A stretch of 61,990 nucleotides of DNA from IMG/VR virus record IMGVR_UViG_3300042868_003570, positions 1 to 61,990 of that record. One strand, 5' to 3'. The translations under genes and the position numbers were made by a program. The stretch comes from a virus. This document shows, in pieces, positions 1 through 8,415 of the stretch; position 1 is the first letter of the stretch; every line of letters starts with the position of its first letter. The notes under the pieces were generated by a model. The model saw only the letters and a program-made list of their open reading frames with translations, was not told where the DNA came from and ran no database searches.

Positions 1-668
1 CGTATCTTTATAGTATTGCATCACAAGCAATTCTTGGGACAGTTGGTTCAGTACCAATAACTTTTAACCCCAACGGCACAGAAAGCGTCCGTATTTCCTC
101 CGATGGCACATTCCGAGTTAAGGGCGCAGGAACTGCTGGCTCAACTGATGCTTTCCAAGTGGCGGGAACTGCGCCAGCGGATGCAGCCCGTATTGACTCC
201 AGCGGGAGGCTTGGTGTTGGTACTACTAGCACAACTGCCGCCCGTACAACTTCTGTTGGCGTTGCAGATGATTACCCTGCTTTTAGAGCCGAGACAGGAG
301 CGACAACAAGCCAACAGCAGATTTCTTTTGTAAATCCGAACGGCGTAGTTGGGACGATTACAACATCAGGCTCCGTCACCGCGTACAACACCACTTCAGA
401 CCAGCGCCTGAAAGAAAACGTCCAAGACGCTGCGCCTGCCTCTGCTCTGATTGATTCTTTGCAAGTGCGTCAATACGATTGGAAGGCTGATGGTAATCAC
501 CAGAGTTACGGCTTTGTTGCCCAAGAACTTGTAACCGTGGCCCCTGAAGCTGTCCACCAACCCGCTGACCCTGACGAAATGATGGCAGTGGACTACTCCA
601 AACTTGTACCCATGCTGGTCAAGGAAATCCAAGACCTTCGCAAACGCCTTGCAGCCGCAGGCATCTAA
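1..668 (+). CDS. Tail fibre 1, C-terminal part with S74 intramolecular chaperone
   Basis: The frame is open from base 3 to the stop at 666-668 with no start needed, so this is the 3-prime part of a gene. The Gly/Thr/Ser-rich stretch (for example SSGRLGVGTTS) is typical of fibre shafts. The C-terminus from about base 390 carries the peptidase S74 signature TSDQRLKENV: the presumed nucleophile Ser is codon 396-398 and Lys is 411-413. It is followed by YGFVAQEL and a coiled coil (LVKEIQDLRKRL). In this family the chaperone trimerises the fibre and then cuts itself off. The gene beginning at 61231 runs off the right end in the phase that joins this frame, so both are probably one 475-residue protein. 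Confidence 0.88.
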   Translation, partial: YLYSIASQAILGTVGSVPITFNPNGTESVRISSDGTFRVKGAGTAGSTDAFQVAGTAPADAARIDSSGRLGVGTTSTTAARTTSVGVADDYPAFRAETGATTSQQQISFVNPNGVVGTITTSGSVTAYNTTSDQRLKENVQDAAPASALIDSLQVRQYDWKADGNHQSYGFVAQELVTVAPEAVHQPADPDEMMAVDYSKLVPMLVKEIQDLRKRLAAAGI

Positions 669-685
669 CCTTAAAGGAAATCACC

Positions 686-1021
686 ATGACCACAATCACG
701 ACTTGGCAAATTGAGTGGATGAGCACCACTCCCACCACCGCAACCCCTCCTGAAGTCGTCCTGACCGCAGGCTGGCGCTGTTCTGGCGTTGACGGGCTGT
801 ACTCCGGCACTGTGTACTCCACTTGCTCTTTCCCGATGCCCACGGAAGGCGGCACGTTCACGCCCTACGCCGATTTGACGCAAGATCAGGTCTTGGGCTG
901 GTGCTGGGCCAACGGCGTCAACAAAGACGCTACAGAGGCCGCTGTGCAGGCTCAGATCGACAACCAGATCAACCCGCCCACGATCCAGCCGCCTTTGCCT
1001 TGGATCACTCCTTCGGCATAA
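686..1021 (+). CDS. DUF7936-like phage protein
   Basis: 111 residues; SD AAGGAAA lies 7 nt before the ATG. The pattern of hydrophobic strands, then FTPYADLTQDQVLGWCW and an acidic/Gln helix, matches the small DUF7936-type proteins often found beside phage fibre genes. No function is established. It sits between the fibre 1 end and a 59-residue ORF, in the fibre module. A tail-associated role is inferred from position only. Confidence 0.6.
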   Translation: MTTITTWQIEWMSTTPTTATPPEVVLTAGWRCSGVDGLYSGTVYSTCSFPMPTEGGTFTPYADLTQDQVLGWCWANGVNKDATEAAVQAQIDNQINPPTIQPPLPWITPSA

Positions 1022-1054
1022 TAGCCACTCCTTAACCACCACCCGGAGATACAC

Positions 1055-1234
1055 ATGGACGAGAAGAACATCAACATCGAACTCAAGCTGCCCCTGCCTG
1101 CTGTGAACTACATCATGTCGGTTCTGGCAAAGCAGCCGTTTGAGCAAGTTGCTGATCTGATCCAAGGCATCCGAGAGCAGGCAATGCCGCAGTTGCCCAT
1201 GCCCGAAGTGCCCCAGGCTGAGCAAGTCCAGTAA
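1055..1234 (+). CDS. Small hypothetical protein, 59 aa
   Basis: An ATG at 1055 preceded by GGAGAT (spacing 5) opens a 59-codon frame ending TAA 1232-1234. The protein begins MDEKNINIELKLPLPAVNYIM and ends in a Pro/Gln/Glu-rich tail (MPQLPMPEVPQAEQVQ). The spacing to both neighbours is tight and the SD is good, so it is probably a real gene of the fibre operon. I recognise no function. Confidence 0.65.
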   Translation: MDEKNINIELKLPLPAVNYIMSVLAKQPFEQVADLIQGIREQAMPQLPMPEVPQAEQVQ

Positions 1235-1243
1235 GGACGGCGC

Positions 1244-2173
1244 GTGTTTGCCGGATATGCGTTTGCAGAACAGCCCTTTGCCACCTCGGTAGGGTTTTAC
1301 TACAGCGCATTTACGGTAGACACCGCTACCGCCGCTGACGCGGCTTCAGTCCTCGCGGCCTTCCTTGCATCCATCTCAGAGACTGCCGCTGCACAAGATG
1401 CCGCCGCTACCACTGCGGCGTTTCTTTCTTCCGCATCAGACACCGCCACGGCCCAAGACGCAGCCCTTGGCAACACCGTCTACCTCAACTTTACGGTAGA
1501 ACAGGCCACGGCAATCGACGCCGCCTCGGCACTGCCGACCTATGTAACCAACACCGCAGACACCGCCACAGCAGCCGATCAAGCCTCTGCCCTGCCCACG
1601 TACGCAACGCAGGCCCAAGAAAGCGCCACAAGCCAAGACGCCGCCACATCGCTCTCAGTTTTCCTAGCCCTTGCGCAAGACACGGCCACAGGCTCGGATC
1701 AGGCTGACAGCACCCACTTCTTTGGTGTCCTGGCCGACGATGCCGCGTCCATTGCGGATACTGCCGCCTCGAACGTCACGTTCCTTGCTGCCGCCGACGA
1801 AGCCATCACTGCCTTTGATGCGGTCACAGTTAGCGTAAACGTCCCTGTCACTGCCGCTGAATCAGCCACGGCACTGGATGCCACACAAGCCAGCATCATT
1901 GCCCGTGCGTTTGTTTCTGAGTCAGCCATTGCCATTGACGCTACGTCCTTCCGGTACTTGTGGGAGCCCATCAACGACGATCAGTCGCCGGGTTGGACAG
2001 ACGTACTGCCATCCATCACAATAGCGGAAGTTGCAACTTTTGCGGGTGGCACATTTGGGGGCTTCCCGTTTGCGGGCACGTACAGCCGGACATTCACACC
2101 GTACGTCACAGTATGGGTTGAGATAAACAACGACCAGCCACCCGGATGGACCAACATTGATGCACCGTCTTAA
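1244..2173 (+). CDS. Virion-type protein built of ten 20-residue repeats
   Basis: 309 residues from a GTG start (SD AAGGA, 7 nt upstream, just after the previous stop). Residues 26-225 are ten uninterrupted 20-residue units of the form (D/E)xATAxDAAx plus a hydrophobic/aromatic half, with an eleventh partial unit after them; the DNA period is exactly 60 bp. After the array come two related motifs, WEPINDDQSPGWTDV and WVEINNDQPPGWTNI, separated by a Gly/Phe-rich segment. The layout suggests an elongated repetitive shaft with a duplicated tip. The position between two fibre genes supports a fibre or appendage role. No family is recognised. Confidence 0.7.
   Translation: MFAGYAFAEQPFATSVGFYYSAFTVDTATAADAASVLAAFLASISETAAAQDAAATTAAFLSSASDTATAQDAALGNTVYLNFTVEQATAIDAASALPTYVTNTADTATAADQASALPTYATQAQESATSQDAATSLSVFLALAQDTATGSDQADSTHFFGVLADDAASIADTAASNVTFLAAADEAITAFDAVTVSVNVPVTAAESATALDATQASIIARAFVSESAIAIDATSFRYLWEPINDDQSPGWTDVLPSITIAEVATFAGGTFGGFPFAGTYSRTFTPYVTVWVEINNDQPPGWTNIDAPS
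1319..1918 (+). repeat. Ten in-register 60-bp coding repeats
   Basis: Ten consecutive 60-bp units, each coding a 20-residue motif beginning (D/E)(T/S/Q)A(T/S) and with Asp-Ala near position 7. The first half of each unit is better conserved than the second. Units have diverged in third positions and in the second half, so the array is old rather than a recent slippage product. A partial eleventh unit follows to about 1950. Confidence 0.88.
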
Positions 2174-2191
2174 ATCAGGTAAGGAACCAAA

Positions 2192-4312
2192 ATGCCCACC
2201 TATTCTCCCAGTCTGCGTGTTGAGCTGATTACCTCCGGCGATCAAGCCGGTACGTGGGGCAACACGACCAACAGCAATTTTGAGTACATTTTTGACAGCG
2301 CAATTGCAGGGTATCAGACGGTCAGTGTCACCACGGCAAACCAAGCGCTCACGTACAACTCCGGCCCGACCAGCACTCCCGCGCTGAATCAGTCCATCTA
2401 CGCCATGCTGCGTTTGACCACAACAACGGCGGCGGCGTTTAACGTCTACGCACCGCCTAACCCCAAGCAGTACATCATATGGAACAACAGCGGGTTTGCC
2501 GCAACCATCTACAACTCGTCCGTCATCGGCAACACCACAGCGGCAGGCACGGGCATCACTATTGCCAACAACGACCGCGTAGTGGTCTTTTCTGACGGCA
2601 CTAACTTCTACGACGTTAAGGCCAGCAGCATCACCGGCACCTTGCCAATTGCCAACGGCGGCACCGGGCAGACCACACAACAAGCCGCCATCAACGCCTT
2701 GGTGGGCACACAAGTTGCCAACCGTGTGCTGCGCTCGGACGGAACGAACTCTGCCCTCGGCCAAGTGGCGCTTGCCACAGATGTGACGGGCACACTGCCT
2801 GTGGCCAACGGCGGCACGGGGGTTACATCTTCGACGGGCACAGGCAGTGTTGTCTTAAACAACGCTCCGACGTTGACCGCCCCAAGGTTTGTTGACCAAG
2901 GCTTCATTGCAGATACGGCGGGCAACCGAGTTCTGAATTTCACCACCAATTCAGCGTCTGTAAACTACATCAACATAACCGCTTCTGTATCCGGGCAAAA
3001 CCCAACGGTATCGGCAGTGGGTGCGGGCACCAATATATCCTTGATACTGGCCGCAAAAGGCACGGGCAAAGTTCGCACTAACGCAGACCTTCTCATTGGT
3101 GGGTTTGTTTCTGCCGGTAATGGTACTGGGAGTTTTTCTGCCAACACCATATTTGGTGAATCCGTCCTTAGCAGCAATGTATCTGGAGAATATATTACAG
3201 CAATGGGTACTAACGCCGCCGCCGGTGTTACTACGGCTCAATACCTTACTGCTTTTGGCAATGGCGCTGGGCAAACTATCACTACATCAAATAAGCACTC
3301 GGCTTTTGGATATCGTGCATTGTATTCTATGGCCACGATGGCAGATTCCGGCGACAACTGGAACGGCTGTACGGCGGTTGGTTTTAGGGCGCTGCAAAGC
3401 AATACTGGTAATGCCAGTGTGTCTGATTCTGTGGGTGTTGGTGCAGGGGCGTTGTATTCGTCTACAACGGGCACATTAAACGTGGCTTTGGGTAACGGAG
3501 CTTTGTACTCGGCTACCACCGCCTCCAGTAACGTGGCGGTGGGCTGGAAAGCGCTGTTCCTGCACAACAATACTGATGCGGTTGGCATTGGGTACAACGC
3601 CGCAGCCACCATGGTCAACAGCCCGATTACTGCGGTAGGCTCTGGCGCTGCAGAAGTAGCCACTGGAAGTTCTGTTACTGCCATTGGGTATAGAGCGCTT
3701 CGCCTCAGCACTACAGGCACAGACATTACTGTAGTAGGCTCTGGGGCATTTCAAAACTGTGTTACGGGATGCAACAACAATACGGTCATTGGAGCCAGTG
3801 CCGCAAACAACATGACCTTTGGCCTCAGCAATACGTATGTGGGCGCTGCTGTTGTAGCCAGCACGGCATCATCTACATCCAACGAGATTGCAATCGGCGC
3901 TTCCGTTACTGGCAAGGGTTCCAACACTGCGTTCATCGGCGGCACCAGCGGCGCGTACAACGGCAAGAATGTGACCACCTGGGAAACCACCTCCGACGAG
4001 CGTATCAAGCGCAACATTGTGGACTCCCCCAAAGGTCTTGCGGAGATCAACCAGCTCCGCGTGCGCAACTTCCAATACAAGGAAGAGGCCGATATGCCAA
4101 AAACTGAAGACGGCGCACCCGTAGTTGTCGGCCTGGACCCCAACAAGCAAGTTACCGGGTTCATTGCGCAAGAAATTCAACCAATTTTCCCTGAAGCCGT
4201 GGCAACGCACGCGCACGATATCTTGTCGGTTTCCGCTGATCCGGTGCTCTATGCAATGGTCAAAGCAATCCAAGAACTCACAGCGCGGCTTGAGGCGCTG
4301 GAAGCCAAGTAA
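2192..4312 (+). CDS. Tail fibre 2 with S74 intramolecular chaperone
   Basis: 706 residues; SD AAGGAACC before the ATG. The N-terminus (YSPSLRVELITSGDQAGTWGNTTN) matches a common phage fibre attachment region. The middle has LPIANGGTGQTT and LPVANGGTG repeats and many short Gly/Ala/Thr turns (VGSGAAE, AIGYRAL), suggesting a beta-structured shaft. The C-terminus from residue 601 has the S74 signature SDERIK (Ser601, Lys606), then FIAQEIQPIFPEAV and a terminal coiled coil. It follows the repeat protein and precedes the lysis genes. This is a second S74 fibre, distinct in sequence from fibre 1, and may bind a second receptor. Confidence 0.9.
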   Translation: MPTYSPSLRVELITSGDQAGTWGNTTNSNFEYIFDSAIAGYQTVSVTTANQALTYNSGPTSTPALNQSIYAMLRLTTTTAAAFNVYAPPNPKQYIIWNNSGFAATIYNSSVIGNTTAAGTGITIANNDRVVVFSDGTNFYDVKASSITGTLPIANGGTGQTTQQAAINALVGTQVANRVLRSDGTNSALGQVALATDVTGTLPVANGGTGVTSSTGTGSVVLNNAPTLTAPRFVDQGFIADTAGNRVLNFTTNSASVNYINITASVSGQNPTVSAVGAGTNISLILAAKGTGKVRTNADLLIGGFVSAGNGTGSFSANTIFGESVLSSNVSGEYITAMGTNAAAGVTTAQYLTAFGNGAGQTITTSNKHSAFGYRALYSMATMADSGDNWNGCTAVGFRALQSNTGNASVSDSVGVGAGALYSSTTGTLNVALGNGALYSATTASSNVAVGWKALFLHNNTDAVGIGYNAAATMVNSPITAVGSGAAEVATGSSVTAIGYRALRLSTTGTDITVVGSGAFQNCVTGCNNNTVIGASAANNMTFGLSNTYVGAAVVASTASSTSNEIAIGASVTGKGSNTAFIGGTSGAYNGKNVTTWETTSDERIKRNIVDSPKGLAEINQLRVRNFQYKEEADMPKTEDGAPVVVGLDPNKQVTGFIAQEIQPIFPEAVATHAHDILSVSADPVLYAMVKAIQELTARLEALEAK

Positions 4313-4323
4313 AGGAGCACATC

Positions 4324-4779
4324 ATGGCTGATCTCACCAAAGCCATCGGCGCAGTTGCTGCCAGTGTTGCCGCACTGGGCGGCAGTTACACCTTAGCCGA
4401 TAAATTTGGCTGGTTTGACCGTGCAATCATCGAATGGTCGCCTGAGAACTTCAAGATCACGGCTGAAGCTGGCAAACCGATCAACGTCACCGTTGCGCGA
4501 ATTAAAAAACGCGACGATTGCTCTGTTGAGAGCTTCACCCCAAGCATCCGAGACGCAGCAGGAATGGTTCATGCGGCCACAACAACTGCCAGTAAGTTTA
4601 GCGGCCCAGCAGGGCCAGAAGTTGACACCTTCACCTACCAATTGACCATGGTTCAGAAAGAGAAGATTGCTGCGGGTACGGCAACATTGCTTGCAACGAT
4701 CAAGTACAAGTGCCCGGAGGGTGAGCGCGTGGTTCAGTACCCGCGCCACCCCAACCTTAGTTTTGACCTGAAGGGGTAA
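4324..4779 (+). CDS. Hypothetical protein, possible membrane-anchored beta protein
   Basis: 151 residues; SD AAAGGAG at a good distance. The N-terminal 25 residues (AIGAVAASVAALGGSYTLADKFGWF) form one hydrophobic helix, then a predicted beta-rich body with two Cys in different parts. It lies directly before the holin and endolysin. It may be an accessory lysis or cell-envelope protein (inference from neighbours), but I recognise no family. Confidence 0.6.
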   Translation: MADLTKAIGAVAASVAALGGSYTLADKFGWFDRAIIEWSPENFKITAEAGKPINVTVARIKKRDDCSVESFTPSIRDAAGMVHAATTTASKFSGPAGPEVDTFTYQLTMVQKEKIAAGTATLLATIKYKCPEGERVVQYPRHPNLSFDLKG

Positions 4780-4781
4780 GC

Positions 4782-5273
4782 ATGGACTGGCTTAAACAAA
4801 TTGCACCCACCATCGCCACGGCACTTGGTGGGCCGCTTGCTGGCATGGCCGTGTCAGCTATCTCCAAAGCCATCGGCGTGGATGAAAACAAAGTCCAAGA
4901 CATGATCTCCAGCAACAAGCTGTCAGCCGATCAGATAGCTCAGGTCAAGCTGGCCGAGATTGAGTTGCAAAAGCAGGCGCAAGAGCTTGGCTTGAACTTT
5001 GAGAAACTGGAAGTTGAGGATCGCAAAAGCGCCAGGGAGATGCAGGCTACCACGCGCTCCATGATGCCCCCCATCTTGGCTGGCGCAGTCACGCTGGGCT
5101 TCTTCGGCATCATGGTGATGATGTTCTTCAACCAGATCGACAGCAGCAATCCGGCCATCCTGATGATGTTGGGCAGCTTGGGCACGGCGTGGACAGGCAT
5201 CATCGCCTACTACTTCGGCTCGTCTGCTGGCTCCCAAGCCAAGACTGATCTGTTATCAAAGGCTGCAAAATGA
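4782..5273 (+). CDS. Holin, GTA-holin 3TM-like
   Basis: 163 residues. The N-terminal amphipathic part (MDWLKQIAPTIATALGGPLAGMAVSAIS), a charged coiled central segment, and two strong membrane segments (about 100-121 PPILAGAVTLGFFGIMVMMFF and 129-148) end in a short Lys-containing tail. This resembles the holin family known from gene transfer agents and many podoviruses. It overlaps the endolysin start by 4 nt (ATGA), the standard lysis-cassette arrangement. Holins form lesions in the inner membrane that let the endolysin reach peptidoglycan. Confidence 0.8.
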   Translation: MDWLKQIAPTIATALGGPLAGMAVSAISKAIGVDENKVQDMISSNKLSADQIAQVKLAEIELQKQAQELGLNFEKLEVEDRKSAREMQATTRSMMPPILAGAVTLGFFGIMVMMFFNQIDSSNPAILMMLGSLGTAWTGIIAYYFGSSAGSQAKTDLLSKAAK

Positions 5274-5779
5274 AGCACAATTGGGAAGAAGCCCTGGCGC
5301 ACATCCTCAAGTACGAGGGCGGTTACGTCAACCATCCGTCTGACCCAGGCGGCATGACCAATCTAGGAGTGACAAAGCGTGTATGGGAAGAATGGACTGG
5401 CAAGCCTGCCACTGAAGCCGACATGCGTGCGCTCACACCTGCAATGGTTGGCCCGCTCTACAAGAAGCGCTACTGGGATGCTGTTCGCGGGGACGATCTA
5501 CCTAGTGGGGTTGATCTGTGCGTGTTCGATGCTTCTGTCAATGCTGGCGTTGGTCGCGCTAGTAAATTTCTTCAGCAAGCTGTTGGAGTGACCGCTGACG
5601 GGCAGATCGGACCCAAGACGATAAGTGCCGTGACAGCCAAGCCCGCAGATGAAATAATCGAGGCGTTTTGCGCTTTGCGCGAAGCCCACTACAAGAGCTT
5701 GAGCACCTTTGATACGTTTGGCAAAGGCTGGATGCGAAGGCTTGCAAGCGTCAAAGCTGAGTCAACAGACATGGCGTAA
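5270..5779 (+). CDS. Endolysin, glycoside hydrolase family 108
   Basis: 169 residues. The motif LKYEGGYVNHPSDPGGMTNLGV near the start is diagnostic of GH108 N-acetylmuramidases; Glu16 of EGGY is the expected catalytic acid. The C-terminal half (GVTADGQIGPKT) matches the peptidoglycan-binding part usual for this family. There is no signal peptide, so export depends on the holin encoded just upstream with a 4-nt overlap. The single-domain architecture is typical of phages of Gram-negative hosts. Confidence 0.93.
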   Translation: MKHNWEEALAHILKYEGGYVNHPSDPGGMTNLGVTKRVWEEWTGKPATEADMRALTPAMVGPLYKKRYWDAVRGDDLPSGVDLCVFDASVNAGVGRASKFLQQAVGVTADGQIGPKTISAVTAKPADEIIEAFCALREAHYKSLSTFDTFGKGWMRRLASVKAESTDMA

Positions 5780-5787
5780 GGTCCACA

Positions 5788-8010
5788 ATGCCGCTTCAAA
5801 AACTTCAACTGCGTCCCGGTGTCAACCGCGAATCGACCACGCTTGCCAACGAGGGTACGTGGTTTGAGATGGACAAGGTGCGGTTTCGCTCGGGCTATCC
5901 TGAAAAGTTGGGGGGCTGGGTTAAAGACAGCGGCCCCAACACATCCACGCTGCAGCCCAGCACAGGCACGCTGTGGGGAGTGTGCCGTTCCCTGTGGAAC
6001 TGGCTGAACCTTGTTGGTTTTAACTTGTTGGGGCTTGGCACCAACTTGAAATACTACATCCAAAACGGCACGGGCGGCGGCTTCTACGATATCACCCCGA
6101 TCAGAGACACGGCCACTGCGGTGGCCAATGCGTTTACAACCAACACCGCAACAAACACTGGCACGCAGACGACACTGGTCATTAACGATCCCGGACATGG
6201 CGCTCAGACCGGCGACTTTGTGACTATCTCGGCTACCTCTGGCCCAGTTAACGGCGTCCTTGCGGCCAACATAAACGGCGAGTACCGGATCACGTACCTG
6301 ACAACAGGCACCTACTCCATAGTTGTAATAGGCACAGCTTCGAGCAGCGGCACGCCAGCGGTCAGCGCTACGTTTGCCTACCAGATTACTACGGGCAGCG
6401 CGGTGTACACCGCAAACGTCGGTTGGGGCGCGGGGGGCTGGGGCGGCTCTTCTGGCCCGAGCGCTATAACCACAATAAACGGCGGCACCGCTGTTACTTC
6501 GAGTTCTACAACCCCTATCACTGTGGTGTCTACAACGGGCTTTGCTGCCAGCGGGACAATTTATATTGACACTGAAGGTATTTCATATACCGCAGTAACG
6601 GCAACCACATTTCAGGGCACCATAACGCGTGGTGTATCCGGCACTACTGCGGCTGCACACGCAAACGGTGCCAGTATTTATCAATATCCTTCGTCAGCTA
6701 CCGGGTGGGGTATAGCCGCTCCAACAGGTCTTGGTATCGGCCAACAGCTTCGTTTGTGGAGCGAGGCCAACTTTGGCCAGAACTTGGTGCTCAACCCACG
6801 AGGGGGTGCGTTGTACTATTGGGTGGTTGATAATACGCCAACGGTGTTTAATCGAGCGCAGGTGTTAAGTTCCACTAACACTAACACCCAAAACGGAATC
6901 CAGTACTGGCTAGCAGACGCTTACTGCCCCACCATATGCAACTTTGTGATGGTCTCTGATGCATCGCGGTTTGTCATTGCGTTTGGCTGCAACGTGCAGG
7001 GCTCAACAACACTTGACCCACTGCTTATCCGCTGGTCTGACGCAGAAGACATACTTGAGTGGGAGCCACTGGAGACCAACGACGCCGGGTTCTACCGGCT
7101 AAGCAACGGCTCCACAATTGTTGGTGCTATGCAGGCGCGGCAGGAAATATTAATCTGGACTGACGCAGCGCTGTACGCCATGCAGTTCGTTGGGCCACCG
7201 GATGCTTGGGGCTTTCAAATTCTGGCGGATAACATCTCGATTGCCGGTCCCAACGCCATGACATCTGCGGCCAACGTCACGTACTGGCTTGGCTTAGATA
7301 AGTTCTACATGTACTCAGGCCGCGTGGAAACGCTGTACTGCCCGCTTCGCCAGTACATTTTTGGCGATATCAACTTGCAGCAGCAGTACCAGTTTTTTGC
7401 AGGGACCAACGAAGGCTTCAACGAGATTTGGTGGTTCTACTGCTCGGCCAACTCTACCGTGATTGACCGCTACGTCATCTACAACCACTTGGAGCGCATT
7501 TGGTCGTACGGCAACTTAGGCCGCACAGCGTGGCTTGACACACCGCTGCGCAACTTTCCGTCAGCTACGGGAGAAACAGACACCAACGCCATACTGGTCT
7601 ACCACGAGAACGGCGTCAATGACGCGTCGGTGGACCCACCCGTGCCAATCAGCGCGTACATTCAGTCAGCGGACTTTGACATAGGTGACGGCCACAACTA
7701 CGGGTTTGCTTGGCGCATGATCCCGGACATCACGTTTGACGGCTCTACCGTCAACAACCCGCAGGTCACGTTCACGTTGCGTCCACGGCAGAACCCTGGT
7801 GCCAACTACAACACGGCAGATACGCCCACAGTGACCAGCGCCCAGAACTACCAAGGCCAGCGCAACTACACGGTGCAGCAGTTCACCCAGATTGTCTACA
7901 CCCGCATCCGTGGCAGGCAGATGGCGTTCAAAATTAGCTCGGACGGGCTGGGTGTGCAGTGGCAGTTGGGCGTGCCCTCGCTCGATGTGCGTCCTGATGG
8001 TCGTAGGTAA
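5788..8010 (+). CDS. Large virion structural protein, DNA-stabilising/tail hub type
   Basis: 740 residues; SD AAGG. The N-terminus (PLQKLQLRPGVNRESTTLANEGTWFEMDKVRFRSGYPEKLGGW) resembles a structural protein family of podovirus-like phages placed next to ejection genes. The remainder is beta-rich with Thr/Gly repeats in the first half and a conserved WYCSANS-like Trp/Tyr-rich core in the second (GFNEIWWFYCSANSTVIDRYVIYN). By position and look it may be the counterpart of P22 gp10 or the T7 nozzle. That specific equivalence is inference. Confidence 0.65.
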   Translation: MPLQKLQLRPGVNRESTTLANEGTWFEMDKVRFRSGYPEKLGGWVKDSGPNTSTLQPSTGTLWGVCRSLWNWLNLVGFNLLGLGTNLKYYIQNGTGGGFYDITPIRDTATAVANAFTTNTATNTGTQTTLVINDPGHGAQTGDFVTISATSGPVNGVLAANINGEYRITYLTTGTYSIVVIGTASSSGTPAVSATFAYQITTGSAVYTANVGWGAGGWGGSSGPSAITTINGGTAVTSSSTTPITVVSTTGFAASGTIYIDTEGISYTAVTATTFQGTITRGVSGTTAAAHANGASIYQYPSSATGWGIAAPTGLGIGQQLRLWSEANFGQNLVLNPRGGALYYWVVDNTPTVFNRAQVLSSTNTNTQNGIQYWLADAYCPTICNFVMVSDASRFVIAFGCNVQGSTTLDPLLIRWSDAEDILEWEPLETNDAGFYRLSNGSTIVGAMQARQEILIWTDAALYAMQFVGPPDAWGFQILADNISIAGPNAMTSAANVTYWLGLDKFYMYSGRVETLYCPLRQYIFGDINLQQQYQFFAGTNEGFNEIWWFYCSANSTVIDRYVIYNHLERIWSYGNLGRTAWLDTPLRNFPSATGETDTNAILVYHENGVNDASVDPPVPISAYIQSADFDIGDGHNYGFAWRMIPDITFDGSTVNNPQVTFTLRPRQNPGANYNTADTPTVTSAQNYQGQRNYTVQQFTQIVYTRIRGRQMAFKISSDGLGVQWQLGVPSLDVRPDGRR

Positions 8011-8018
8011 AAACCCGT

Positions 8019-8366
8019 ATGACACTGATCGTCACCTCTACCGCTGCGCTCACACGCGTTACGGCACCGCGCTTGCCTGCGGCTCCCACGGAGTACGAGT
8101 CGCGGTACCAGAACCAGTTTGCGGATACCCTACGCCTGTACTTTAATCAACTCGACAACACACTGCGCCAGTTTGGCGTGTCCAGTATTGTTCCGGCAGT
8201 AACGAACTTCACCGTAGCTGCGCTACCCAGTGCGGTTACATCAGGCGCGGGGGCAAGGGCTTTTGTGACCGACGCTTTGACACCCGTCTTTGGTGCTACG
8301 GTTGTTGGGGGCGGCGCTGTCTTCACGCCTGTGTACTCTGACGGGACCGACTGGAAAGTTGGCTAA
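8019..8366 (+). CDS. Hypothetical virion-module protein, 115 aa
   Basis: ATG at 8019, 8 nt after the previous stop. It contains a short helical segment (YESRYQNQFADTLRLYFNQLDNTLRQF) followed by a Gly/Ala beta region ending FTPVYSDGTDWKVG. That ending is common in small proteins between podovirus structural genes. It is co-transcribed with the flanking structural genes. The function is unknown. Confidence 0.6.
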   Translation: MTLIVTSTAALTRVTAPRLPAAPTEYESRYQNQFADTLRLYFNQLDNTLRQFGVSSIVPAVTNFTVAALPSAVTSGAGARAFVTDALTPVFGATVVGGGAVFTPVYSDGTDWKVG

Positions 8367-8415
8367 AAAACACCCCCATGATAGACTTGACCAACCCCTT
8401 CTTTGTGAGGCACCA

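Noticed and set aside
671-1225. Long - strand open frames opposite the fibre genes (for example 671-1225, 1922-2764)
   Set aside because: They are antisense to well supported + strand genes, lack SDs, and have shadow-like composition.
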